Shown piece by piece: positions 11,905 to 23,611 of a stretch of DNA of 64,000 nucleotides. Origin of the DNA: Gavia stellata (Eukaryota; Chordata; Aves; Gaviiformes; Gaviidae); NCBI RefSeq assembly GCF_030936135.1, contig NC_082595.1, positions 65,772,716-65,836,715 of the forward strand. Reading direction: 5' to 3'. The position numbers and the translations under genes were made by a program. The notes below the pieces were generated by a model. That model was not told the DNA's origin, did not search any database, and saw only the letters and a list, made by a program, of their open reading frames with translations. The stretch's first letter is position 1, and each line of letters opens with the position of its first letter.

Positions 11905-14649
11905 AAAAAAAAAGTTTCACTCAAGAATAGGCAATCTTATCTGTCTTTTTATACACTGAATTTTAGCAATTGTCTTAACGCCGACTCCTCAATGGATTAA
12001 TCAATATTTATATTATGCCATATTTATAATTTTTTGATCCATCTCCAGACATGTTTTAAAATAAATAAATTTTAAGCTATATTTGCTTATCCTATTTATC
12101 TTCACAAAGCTATTTGTCATTTTACAAAGAGACAGCAAAATTGTAAAATGGATCTGCCTAGGAGGCCAAGAAAGTAGGTTTCATGTAGCAGTCAGTACAT
12201 CAATATATACAGTTCATGAAAAAACCCCTCCATATCATATATGAGTAAGGCTTGAGCAACATAGGCAAGTGTAGACTAAAACATATCAATTCTTGTAATC
12301 TACCAGTCCAAATATGCTGTAAATATTCCAATTAATTTCATTTATGCTGGGCAAGGTGTTAGGTAAGTGGCATGATTATAGCATATTCACTCACCTTCAT
12401 AATGAGTTTGCATGAAAAATGGCTCACCAGGGACAGCATCTATTTTAAAAATTAATCTGTGCCACCAATGGGGTGCTTAACTCACTGGGCTCAGGATCAA
12501 TTATCTAGTTCTCATAACCTTTTCCTAACAAGTGAGATACATAAACCTGGTAAAAATCAAAGTCTGTAGAATTTAGGATATTCAAGCAAAGCTCACACTG
12601 TTCAATTTTTAGTGTCAAAGATGTCAATATTAATTATAATGCATTAAGAGCCCAACATCCTAATAAACAGATGGAAAATTCGGTCATTCAATTATATCCT
12701 AGAACCAGACTCCTTGTAGTTCATCTACCATGTACTCATCTACGGATTGCTTGTTACAGAGGCCATACTTCATTGTATCTTCCGTTTAAAGTATCATGGC
12801 ACCTTGTAGTGTTTTTTTCAGAGCAACAGTTTAAGAATAGCTAATTGATTTATAATATAAGGAAATCCTGGTAGGCCTGTTGGCTAGGTGTGTAGATAAA
12901 CCAAAGTCCCAGCATCTCTGTAGTCATATCACGTTAATTTTTTTGTGTAAATAGCAAAAGACATAACAGATGTACTGCTGATGTGGAGCATGAATGAACT
13001 TGGTCTTGTCAAAACAATGCTAGTAGTACAGATTTTTGATATTACAGATATTACAAACACATTATGAAGAGTTGAACAACTGGCATCCTGGAAGTGGGTC
13101 CTTAACTCAAGTTAATGTGATGTCATCACATAAACTTCTTGGACCGGAATATCCTGGAGGCAAGATAGATACCATTCTGAGAAACCACTTACCTTTTTGT
13201 CTTATTGCTATTACGTAATGTTTGCATTTTGTTAGAATTCCATTTTTGCAGGCACTCTACATGAGCACAAAAGTTAAAACCAAAAACAAAAAAAAGAAAT
13301 CCAGTTACCAGTACAAAATCAAAAAGGTAGAGAAAAGGCAGTGAAATTACAAGAAAAATTAAGGAGTTGTTATCATGAAACTCAGCCTGCTAATATCAGG
13401 TATCACAGGTTCACAAGTGGAATAAGTGGTTCACTGTCTTGTAGAAACTAAAATGATCCCTACGTTTCATAGGTAATTTCTGGAATTCGATGTTAGACTA
13501 GGGATTCCTATAACATGAACCCATGTACAGCAGGAATAAAGAAAAGGAAAAAGAAAATAAAAGTCTAGCAATCTGAATATAATACCCATCACCAGAAAAG
13601 AAAGATTTGAGATGAAACATGGATGACTGATAATTTCAATAGCCTGGTTATAATTGTGTTATTTTGATTCTAAGGGCCATAAGTTGTCTCCCTCAGGCTA
13701 GGTTCTGGCCAAAGATCATCTGTCTGGTAGAACACTGTACTGATCTTAAAATATATAGAGACAAGCAAGAGCAAGTAGCTAGTAGTAGATTTCAGGTATT
13801 TTGGGAACCATTAACTGAAAGAAAGAAAAAGATAAAATGAAAAAGCCTAATAAGCTATATCAAACAGAACTACAAATATAGCTGTACTTCAACCATGCTT
13901 CTTGGACACTTTTTTCTTAATCTAGGACTGATTCAGATAATGGAAGCTATTTCAACTTCTTATAGTAGTTTGAAAGCTACATATGTGCTTCTGCAGTTAC
14001 CAAGTTCATATGAATCTGTGATTTAAAATCTTACTATCTGAGAGCTTACTGAGTCACAGGATAGTATTCTGGTCTAGAAAAAACTGCTGGATCTCATGAG
14101 CCTTGAACACAAATAGCTTTTTTTCTTCTTTTTTTTCATGTCAGGCGACTTTGCTTCAAAACTTTTGGAGAGAAAGATGAAAACATGCCCATCAATAAGG
14201 TAAGCTGAAAATGGCTATCCACTTTGAAGCAACTAAAGAGTCTGAAATGTTTCAAAACAGAACTGTGCACCAGCTGCTTTCAGTCACCATGCTGCTCACT
14301 CTAAAGTAGTGAATGTTGTCCACCACGTTTGCAGAGATGATATTTTCTTAGGTTTTTTACACCTAATCGGATAAGTCACAAAAATTTGAAATCCAGTTGG
14401 ATAGATACTTAGTTGTGGTTCTCTTGGTAATGTTCAGAAATTACTCAGCAGCAAAAGATCTGTAAAAAAAAAGGTACTTTTTGTTATTTTCTAAGCAGAC
14501 ACCAAGATGTTTTTTGACTATTGAATAAGAGTTCCAAGTGAATGAAGATGAAAGGATATTGCAAATGAACATGGAAGGATATTTATGGCCTGATGGAAAG
14601 TTCATAATTTGTCTTGCACGTTGCAAATTGTAAGTAGATTATGTCTTCA
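11905..14649. other. Intergenic AT-rich DNA, nothing assignable
   Basis: No coding, RNA or clearly classifiable repeat was found. The open frames are 60-61 codons at most. The stretch has small A- and T-runs only. Confidence 0.55.
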
Positions 14650-16888
14650 AGACAACTGGAAGAAGCTTCATGTTTGCAAACCCTTCAAGTCCTCATGGGG
14701 ACTTGAAGCACCTTGATATCTGCTGAAGAGACAACACAGCAGGGCACAATCAGTCCAGGAGATTTCTACAGTGTTTTGATGATAATGTTCTGACATGGGT
14801 GATGGAGGAGCCAAGAGAAGATGTTCTCTGCTGGATCTCATCCTTATAAACATGGAATAATAAGGGTGAGGGATAGCATTGTCTGCAGGTGATGGATTTC
14901 AGGATTCTGAGGGAAGAGGATCAGGACAAAAAGTAGGATCATAATCCTGGATTTCAGGAGAGCAGAATTTGGCCTTTGGCCTTCCAAGACCTGCTTGGAA
15001 GAATCCCAGGGAAAGCAGTCATGGCATACAGGGACAGAGTTACAAATGCCAAAGCCCACCTGGATTGAATCCGGCAAGCATTGTGAAAGGCAACAAGAAG
15101 GGTTTCTACAGATATATCAACAGCAAAAGGAAGACTAGGGAGGATGGCTGCAGAATGAGGGTGGAGGCCTGGTGACAAAGGAGATGGAGAAGGCCAGGTA
15201 CTCAATATCTTCTTCATTTTGGGTCTTTATGGGTAAGACTGGCCTTCAGAAAAACCAGGTCCCTGATACCAGTGGAAAAGTCTAGAGCAAGGAAGACTTA
15301 CCCTTGGTGGACATGGACCACGTTAAGGAACATTTAAACAAACTGGACATATATAAATTGATGAGACTTGATGAGATGCGCCTGCAAAGGCTGAGGGAGC
15401 TGACTGATGTCATCATGAGGTCACTTTTGATAACATTTGAAAGCTCGTGGTGGTTCGCAGAGATGCCTGAGGACTGGAAGAAAGCAAATATTACTCCTAC
15501 CTTCACGAAGGGCAATGAGGAGGATGTGGAGAGCTACAGGCTTACCAGCCTCATCTCCATCCCTGGGAAGCTGATGGAGCAAATCCTTCTGGAAACAATT
15601 TCCAAACATAAGGACAAGAAGGTGACTGGAAGTAGTTAGCATGGATTTGCAAAGGGGAAATCATGTCTAACCAACCTGATAGCCTCCTATAATGAGACGA
15701 CTGGCTTTGTAGATGAGGGAAGAACAGTGGATGTTGTTTATTTTTACTTCAGCAAGGTTCTCAGCATTATCCCCCATAACAACATCACAGACAAACTGAT
15801 GAAGTTTGGACTGGGTCAGTGAACAGTAAGGTAGATCAAAAACTGGCTCAACTGTCATGGTCAAAGGGTTGTAATCAGTGGCAGAAAGTCCAGCCACAGG
15901 CCAGTAACTAGTAATGTACCCAAAGGGTCGATACTGTGTCTCATACTGTTTAACATCTTCATTAATGACCTTTATGATGGGACAGAGTGCATCCTCAGCA
16001 AGTATGTACAATATACAAATGAGTCGTTGATAAAGCAGATGTTTGTGCTGCCATTCAGAGGGAGGTCAACAGGCTGGAGAGATGGGACAACAGGAACTTC
16101 ATGAAGTTGAACAAAGGGAAATGACAAGTCCTGAATCTAGGGAAGAATAACTCCATGCACCAGCCCAGGCTGGGGGCCAACCAACTAGAAAGCAGCTTTG
16201 CAGAGAAGGACCTGAGGGTCCTGGTGGACAACAAACTGAACGTGAGCCAGCAATATGCCTTGCCGCTAAGAAGAGCAACAGAACCCTCGGTTGCATTAGG
16301 AAGACCATTGCCAGCAGGGCAAGGAAGGTGATATTTCCCCTCTACTCAGCACTGGTGAGGCACATCTAGAGTGCTGAGTCCAGTTCTGGGCTCCCCAGTA
16401 CAAGAGAGACAAGGGCATAACAAAGTGACTATGGCCTGCAGTGAAGGGTCACAAAGATGATTAAGGGATTGAGCATCTGTCATACAGGGAGAGGCTGAGA
16501 CACTTGGGACTCCTCAGCCTGGAGAAGGAAAGGCTCAGCAGAATCTGACAGGGGGAAGATGGAACCAGACTCTCAGTGTCCAGTGAGATGATAAGCTGTG
16601 AGCACAAACTGAAATGCAAGAAATTACCTTTAAATGTGAGGAAAAAAAATCTTTTTCACTGTAAGTAGAATTGAACACTGGAAACAGAGAGGTTGTGGAG
16701 TCTCCATCCTTGGAAATATTCAAAACCTGACTGGACGAAATCCTGGGCAATCTTCTCTAGTTGACCCTGCTTTGAACAGGGACATTGGACTCGACAGTCT
16801 CCAGAAGGCCATTCCATCTGGAGAAGTCACTGGACTCAGCAATCTGAAACCTCAATGATTCTGTGATTTTGTGAGTCTATGATTCTAC
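14650..16888 (+). mobile_element. CR1 LINE, 2.2 kb, old and degraded
   Basis: The longest CR1 in the window. It runs from the end of the endonuclease domain (a frame reading GDLKHLDIC, then RDNTAGHNQSRRF) through the whole reverse transcriptase to the 3' tail ATGATTCTGTGATT...GATTCTAC at 16,854-16,888. A further internal deletion is suggested near 14,845-14,900. The sequence has many stops and frameshifts and clearly predates the copy at 10.7 kb. No duplication was found at its ends; the 5' limit is approximate. Confidence 0.92.
15300..16040 (+). pseudogene. Decayed CR1 reverse transcriptase core
   Basis: An open stretch from 15,304 gives MPEDWKKANITPTFTKGNEE and then SYRLTSLISIPGKLMEQILL, the classic N-terminal CR1 RT motifs. 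Beyond an in-frame stop at 15,637 it continues as HGFAKGKSCLTNLIA, the GRTVDVVYFYFSKVL block and, after more stops, [20 protein letters not shown]. The catalytic box that should read FADD(T) has become YVQY(T), so both metal-binding aspartates are lost. The fragment is certainly inactive. Confidence 0.92.
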
Positions 16889-18289
16889 AAGACATGCCTC
16901 TATGATAAGCCCACAAGTAATTTTTACTTAACACAAATGAGCATTTTTAACATAGACATTAATGCATAGAATGGCTTGGCAGATGTACATATCAGAAATT
17001 TCTATTTATCTACCTGAGTCTAAATGGCCCAGCCAGTTAGCATGGTTAAAGTATAAAGAGAATGATATGGTTACCATCACTACATTAGGTTGTTTGCCAC
17101 TCCCTGGGCTTAAAAGCCAGCAGTGTACTTGTGGGAGACTGGCAAGAGACAACTCTTGGCATAAATCCATCATAAGGTTTGAACTTGTGTCTTCAAAATC
17201 AAATTGCTACGAACTTGGTCTGTGGTAGATGATGTAGCCCAAGGAACATTAACAACAGCTCAAACCTTTACCAATCTTCAATATTTTCATATAATTTTTC
17301 AGGCAAGTTTAATGTAGGACTAAGTCTCTTATTTCCTCCAAGAAAAACTACAGTCATGGCAAAGAAGGAACTCTAAGATTTTTTCATTATTTTTAGCTCA
17401 TGCTAAATTTCCTAAGTAGCTGGAAAAACTATGCATACATTGTATGACAGGGAAAGAAATACATTCTCTTGGTTATGAAAATTCCTGAAAGACATATCTA
17501 CGTATAATTTCCAGTGTACACTTCAACATTAAGAAAAAAAAGGTTCATCATTACAGAGTGGCATTCTTTGAAGAAGAAAACGGTAAAAGAGAAAACTGAT
17601 ATGTTTGTCCTCAAGATCAGATGCATCAATTGTTTCCTTTCATTTATCTACAGTTAGCATTTTTCTCAAATTCCCACAATTCTGTTGTTCCAGCAGTCAT
17701 AGAAAGCTAGTGTTGTTGGATAGGAACAAGAGGATGTATTTCTTTAGTTTTCATTAGAATGCTCATTCATAGAAAATTTCTAATGATGTCCATAAAATAA
17801 TTAATAAAATAGGATTGACATAGATATTGGCAATGAGAGGCTTGTTGATCTAAGTGGGCAGATACAATGAAGGAAGGCAAGGTGCCTGGTGTTCAACCTA
17901 ACAAATTGCTTAATCATAGTTTTTCCAAGCTTAAACCACTGAAAAGTTCTCTTTCAAAAAGCTCATAATGAGTATAACCCTTCTTTTTATGTGTTAACAC
18001 ACTTTTTCCATTTTTAATGTACCTGATATCATATTATAACCTTTACAGAATCTATGTGAACATGATGTTCTATATTCCTATACCCGACGATGTAGGGAAA
18101 TTTCCAGTAAGATAAGTTGGTATGGTAGCTCATTTGGGTTGGTTTTATTATTTTTATTTTTTTTAATTCTGTTGCTGTAGTGATTAGGATTTCAGGCAGT
18201 GAGCTAAAACAATATATTACTAGACTGGCAGTCAATCAGATCACTATCACTTCAAACATCATTTAAGAAGATCTACTTTTTTTATTATT

Positions 18290-18420
18290 TATATAGCTCC
18301 ATAGTTCATGGCGCTACATAGAACAAATCAAAGACAGATTCCCTGCCCCCTAAGAGCTTACAGTCTAGGCAAGTACAAGAACAACAGGAGGTGATAACAC
18401 AGGCGGGGGACAGAAAGGGG
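18290..18420. repeat. Relic of an ancient interspersed repeat
   Basis: The words GGCGCTACATAGA, GATTCCCTGCCCCCTAAGAG and CTTACAGTCTAGGCAAG in this order resemble a dispersed repeat common in turtle, crocodile and bird DNA. I cannot name the family with confidence. Limits are approximate. Confidence 0.45.
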
Positions 18421-19467
18421 TAGTAAATGAAGAGAAGGACAATTAGATTACAGTCACATGAAAAGCTAGTGTGTTTATCTTGGTGGATACAAACTGGGGA
18501 GATGAGGTGCTTGAGTAACTTTATTTTTAATTAGAACTATTTTTTATAGGAAAGCCAGAAGAAAAGGGTTTTGAAAATAAATTTGAAAGTGTCAGAGGTG
18601 CTTGTAGGAAGGAAAAGAGGCAAGACTGGAAGGGAACAGGACACTAACATATTTGAGATTGGAAAGCAATGATCTTGGATGTCAGACGAGTCAACCTCAG
18701 TGACCCTTTCTTTTCCTGCACATCTTTGAAAATATGACAAAAAGTACAATTGCTCCTGTACACTTAAATGCAGGCTGGTATCTTATTTTGCCTTTAAAAT
18801 TGTATCAATACACATTTGGGGATGTATTGGAAAAAATCTTGATTCCTCCGAAGTAGGAGTTTTGACACTGCTTTCAAAGTAGTCAGAATTTTGATCATCG
18901 TATTTTGTGATCATTGATATATTTGGAGACTCTAATGTATTTGAATAATAAAGTGAAGTTGTGTCTACAGTACTTTAAATATTTTTCTAATATTCTTAAT
19001 ATAATAATAATAAAAAAATTATTTTAGAGCATTACTTTTTACCTCTTTGTATGCTATTATCTCTGCTCATGACCCAATTTCCCTGAAAACATTTAGATTT
19101 TGTAGAATATCAGGGAATTTCTCCTACTTCTATTTGAGGCTTTGGATTTTGGTGAGGTTTTTTTCTTCATAAATTATGTCTTTTCCGTTCTGAAATATTA
19201 ACTAGTTAGTGTAGTAGGGCTAAACAGTGTTATTTTTCGTTTTTTGGAAGACTCTATGGATGAAACCAGGAAGAATTATTGCACAGAGCCTCAAGTAATA
19301 GAAACATGAAAGAACAGGTTCTTTCAAACCTATACTGAATTCTTCAAATGAAAATTGATAGAAACTTCAGAAAGTAATATCTCATACAAAAACTGCCAGA
19401 TACTCCCTTGATATGTTTGTATTTGTGTATAGAGGAATGCTATTAAATGGCCTGCTGATGTCTACAA

Positions 19468-19533
19468 TGGGCCAAATCCTCATTTACTGTAAAGCACCAC
19501 GTACCTCTTGATTTCAGCCAACTATTTGGCCCA
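19468..19533. mobile_element. Candidate 66-bp palindromic MITE relic
   Basis: TGGGCCAAAT at 19,468-19,477 and its exact reverse complement ATTTGGCCCA at 19,524-19,533 form 10-bp terminal inverted repeats around a degenerate centre. Similar half-sites (TGGGCCAGAT at 19,949-19,958; GCCAGATCCT near 21,392 and 55,204) occur nearby. This fits an old non-autonomous DNA transposon family seen in amniotes, with ends of the GGCCAGATCC type. Family name unknown to me. Confidence 0.5.
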
Positions 19534-19948
19534 GAATTTTCACTACCAGTCCTTCACAAATGACATTTCTCAGAAAGATAAAGGGGCTTTTTTTGTCATT
19601 TATTCTGTAATATCCATTTAGTTATTTATTGCTATATAACCATGCTGAGGCAACCTGAAGATCCAGATTGAGATCTTGAGAATCCTTGAAGATTACAGAC
19701 TTCTATGTTCCTTGGAACAGATACATTAAAAAAAAAAAAAAGTCCCGTTCAGTTTTTACCTCCCATTTTCATCCACCGGCTAGCACCGTATAACTGACTG
19801 ACTTACAACTGCTTTAAAAGTTTTCTCTAGAGTGACATTCAAGGTCAGTCAGAGAAGCACCCATCATCCTGTCCTGGGAAATCAACAGACTAATTGAGCT
19901 ATTATATGAAACCACGTAAAGCAGTTATATACAGATTCTGAATCTTCA

Positions 19949-20040
19949 TGGGCCAGATACTCACTTGATTTTAGCAGGTGTAGTTCCATCGACTTTAATG
20001 ACACTATAGAAATTTATATTACCTGAGCATTTGGGACTAA
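19949..20040. repeat. Relic related to the palindromic repeat family
   Basis: It starts TGGGCCAGATACTCAC and continues with GTGTAGTTCCATCGACTTTA, matching in order the ends and the centre (CTCCATTGACTTCAATG-like) of the repeat proposed at 19,468. Only one arm is well preserved. Confidence 0.4.
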
Positions 20041-20625
20041 GCCATTCAGAGGCCTTTCAAAATGAGGAAGTTTTCTTCAGAACTGAGGATTTCCTTCATA
20101 ATAGTGAAGGGAAAATGAACCGTTGAGCTTTTTGGAGTACAAAACTACCAGCAGTGTTTTCTACTGCTTTGGTGGTCAACTCTTTATTAGTAATTTTTCC
20201 TTAAATGTCTTAATTTTTGTGAAAAATACAGAAATATTTACTAATGTACAACAAAGTAACAGTATGAACTAGTGTATAATTTTTTTAAAAAGCCATTATC
20301 CTACTATGAATCTGTGGAGCCAGGCATTTCTAGTCTCAATCTTAAATACAAATCTCCAGTTACTTTGCATATTTCCCTTAATAATGGAAGGCTGAAATTC
20401 TCACTGAAATCTTAATTAAGCCACATTACTTCTGCGTTAGGATTCTTGTTCCTTGGGGGATTTTGACTGAAAAAAATATGTGGGACATATTCTGCAAGCA
20501 CTTATTTTGGCTCACATAAAGCTTAATGAGAATTAGTCATGTGCATCAAGGTGAGAATGGAACGCCTGCTTATTTCAACAACCTTAATGGAGAAAAGAAA
20601 GGTTTGTTTGAATATAATACAGCAT

Positions 20626-20653
20626 TTTATTACATGATTTTACAAATTTTATT
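20626..20653 (-). terminator. Candidate polyadenylation signals, distal pair
   Basis: Two AATAAA hexamers on the minus strand (20,648-20,653 and 20,626-20,631), about 2.4 kb beyond the stop codon. A clustered pair is typical of a used site but is weak evidence in AT-rich DNA. Confidence 0.3.
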
Positions 20654-22010
20654 GTAAATCATCAATCAAATGCAATAGCCAATTATTTTTTCCATTCCAA
20701 ACCATCAGAATTAGGAGTTTTCATTGTGTTGTATGACTGTTACTTTCTTTTCCTTTGTATTTTAAAGAATTAACTTAAACTTAAATATGTATTACGTAAG
20801 TATATTCATTTTTAAAATCTGTACTGAAGGTGTTTTTATCTTGTTTATACTTCAGACAAAGATAACCTGTTCTTTGTTATCACATAAATTGGGATGAAAA
20901 ACTCACAAATATAAGAGAATTTGCTTTCACAGTCCCTATTCACAATGGAAATGGCCAGCTCAGTCTCTATGAAGATATATGAGAACTGTAGTAGACACAA
21001 ACCTCCTCTTTCCCCCCAGATTTCATGTTATAATTTCTATAATTTGGATGGTATATCTTATACTCCTGTGCTAGAAAGATGTTGATAAGTTTAAATTAAA
21101 CCCTAGTAAACAAATGATCTCATTACTCACCAATGACTGATTATCTATGATAAGTTTTTTTTTAAATTAGCTAAATGAATTATTTTCCATCTAAAGACCA
21201 TATTCATAATCTTTTTGGGCTGACATAACATTCCTACATAGCCCATCCTATACATTTTTTTGTTGAGATACAAATAAATTTACAGTAGATGGAGGTGCAA
21301 GAGTCAGCATCTGTAGGGCAGTATTTCAAAATACTACGTCTGGGAACTCACCAAAGGCAGAACATATAAATTAGCTCTGAAGCAGCTAAGAGCCAGATCC
21401 TGCAAAAACTTATCACAATGTGCTGCACCGGCTTCTTTCAGAAATCCCAGCAAACCCCCTGGCCACGAATTTATTGGCAAGAATCGGCAGGATAGGGCAC
21501 TAAGCTGAAGCTAAGTACCAGTACTGACACAAAGTACTGTACATATGTTGCTCAAATAACACAGCAAAAATAAAACAACTAAAACTGACATATTTTAATG
21601 CTTTTTTTTTAATTTTGTGCATTTGATTCAAACAGCAAACTGAGTGCACTTTAACTGTTATCACAATGTGGTCAAGAGGTCTGTGTCTTTTCCCATTTAC
21701 ACACAATTGTTCATGACAGCATGTTATCAGCCTAGTGGAAACCAGGGGTGTAGCATGGTAAGCAGTGGTGGTAGTGCACCTATTTTTTATATTATCTAAC
21801 TTGAAAATATGTCTCTTCTAAGATTCCTTTTTCTCGATAAAAATAGTTTTCACCAAACGTTGGTGGTGCACACGCACTACCATTCATGCTTGGCATCACA
21901 CCCCCGACAGAAACACAAGTTCTTATTTTGTTGATAAAAAGTATTACAAAAATTTCCATACAAAAACTATTTTCATAGAAATCTTGCATTTCCACAAATA
22001 AACCTGAACA

Positions 22011-22031
22011 TTTTTTTTTTGAAAAAAAAAA
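22011..22031. repeat. T10-G-A10 perfect self-complementary run
   Basis: Ten T, one G and ten A in a row. In RNA from either strand this could fold into an A:U hairpin, or let A-runs pair with U-runs. Confidence 0.9.
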
Positions 22032-22450
22032 CTGCTCAAGAATTTTGTTCATTTAGTACTGTGACTGTATTGAAAAATGCAGTCCTCCTTAAAGTTCTCC
22101 ACATTCACTTCTTTAAGGTGACCCATCCCACTTCCAATATTAGCGAGAATTGCACAGGCTCCATTGAGTTCAATTAGTAGCAGGAACAAGGGTTTCAAAA
22201 CCCATTCAGGCTAAAATGCAAGCCCTCTATGTGTGAAATACACTGTTTCCCACCCCCCTCCCTCTTTTCACAATTAAAGAAAAAAGTAATTGCTTATATC
22301 TAAAGGTTGTAAGATACATTCCTTTGTACTAAGGAAACTTTCATTCATCTAAAAATTAGGTCAAAATTATGGATTTTTTTTGTTGGTTTTTTAGATCAAA
22401 GTTCCAGCCCAGGTAAATTTAAGTTACTGATTTTTTTTTTTAAATTATTA

Positions 22451-22456
22451 TTTATT
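22451..22456 (-). terminator. Candidate polyadenylation signal, middle
   Basis: AATAAA on the minus strand in an AT-rich context with an overlapping TAAATAAATAA, about 620 nt beyond the GRIK2 stop. A long A-run on the transcript strand lies just downstream (22,432-22,442). Confidence 0.35.
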
Positions 22457-22976
22457 TACTTAGTTCAGTGACACAGACAGTCCAAAAAGCAGGTGAGCTT
22501 CCTCATATTTATCCTTCTATTCATGGGATTCATGTTTCTTCACTTTAACATATCTCCCATCCAGGAAGCTCATATCGCCTGTCCAGATGGTAGTTTCAGT
22601 CTACCAGCAGTTACTAACTCTTCTATGCTTGGGAGTTCAGAAGAACATATGGTTTCTTGTTCCACTACAGTTCTGAGATACTACTTTTACTAGACTCCTT
22701 CTGTGGTTAGTATCGTCTTGGACATTTATTCTCCATCTCCTGGCAACCGTTGAACTTCAAAAGGAACCTGTAATTTCTCACTGAGACTGCATTTGAAACT
22801 AGCCACAAAACTCACATGGAACATTCATTCATTCAGAATGGTGGAAACCCATGACGAACAGTGTAACCCCGCATAACTTGGTTGATCCATGATGCTTGTG
22901 ATTCGAGTCTGGCCATTGCAACTGCTGAGATCACAGAGTCTCTAGTTCATAGACACAGCGGCATGAGGTAACTCAT

Positions 22977-22982
22977 TTTATT
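22977..22982 (-). terminator. Candidate polyadenylation signal, proximal
   Basis: AATAAA on the minus strand, about 95 nt beyond the GRIK2 stop codon. It is close to the stop and may not be used. Confidence 0.3.
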
Positions 22983-23076
22983 TTGCACAGGTTGCATATT
23001 TCCACAGGAAACATTCTCGCAAGATTGTTTGGAAAAAAGACGACAGTTTGTGCTTGGGGTATTTGGCTTCCCAGCT

Positions 23077-23241
<165 letters not shown>

Positions 23242-23529
23242 CTACAGAGGGAAATAGAGGAAGAAGAAAAAAAATCTGTAAGAAATGTCTAGCTGCAATG
23301 TCTAGAAGCAGATTCACTCTATTGGCACAGTCTTGTCAGTCCTGTCAGTTTGCTTTGTCCCAGCCTGGAGCTCATAACAAATGGCTGTCTTTTAAATATG
23401 CATCACATAATAATTAAAATGACTTATCAAGCTGTGATGACTCAGTGAAAAAATCACCTTGTCTCTACAATTATTTATCTGGCAGCTACTGACTATGGAT
23501 GCATATGATACATAAAAATATTTCAAACA

Positions 23530-23611
23530 GATGTTCTGTTAACATAGTTTACCCTTACAGGATAGCATCTGATGTTCTGTTAACAGAGTTTAGCCTTACA
23601 GGATAGCATCT
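23530..23611. repeat. 41-bp tandem duplication, two copies
   Basis: Copy 1 is 23,530-23,570 and copy 2 is 23,571-23,611. Both begin GATGTTCTGTTAACA and end ACAGGATAGCATCT, and they differ at only two positions. The duplication begins 289 bp upstream (in transcript sense) of the acceptor of the last GRIK2 coding exon. Confidence 0.95.

Larger units (their letters stand above)
16889..20600. other. Intergenic DNA downstream of GRIK2
   Basis: AT-rich DNA without exons. It contains relics of old amniote repeats (see 18,290-18,420, 19,468-19,533 and 19,949-20,040) and short A-runs such as the one near 19,730. Plus-strand TTTATT words, which are AATAAA on the minus strand, occur here too (e.g. 20,183-20,188), so the GRIK2 transcript end could in principle extend into this stretch. 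Confidence 0.5.
20610..23076 (-). other. GRIK2: Probable GRIK2 3' UTR and 3' flank
   Basis: Directly follows the stop codon of the last coding exon on the minus strand. No splice site or repeat insertion interrupts the first kilobase. AATAAA hexamers on the minus strand occur at 22,977-22,982, 22,725-22,730, 22,451-22,456, 21,470-21,475, 20,648-20,653 and 20,626-20,631, so several transcript ends are possible. The left limit given assumes the most distal pair. A T10-C-A10 self-complementary run (22,011-22,031) and a decayed old-repeat fragment (about 22,120-22,210) lie within it. Confidence 0.55.
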
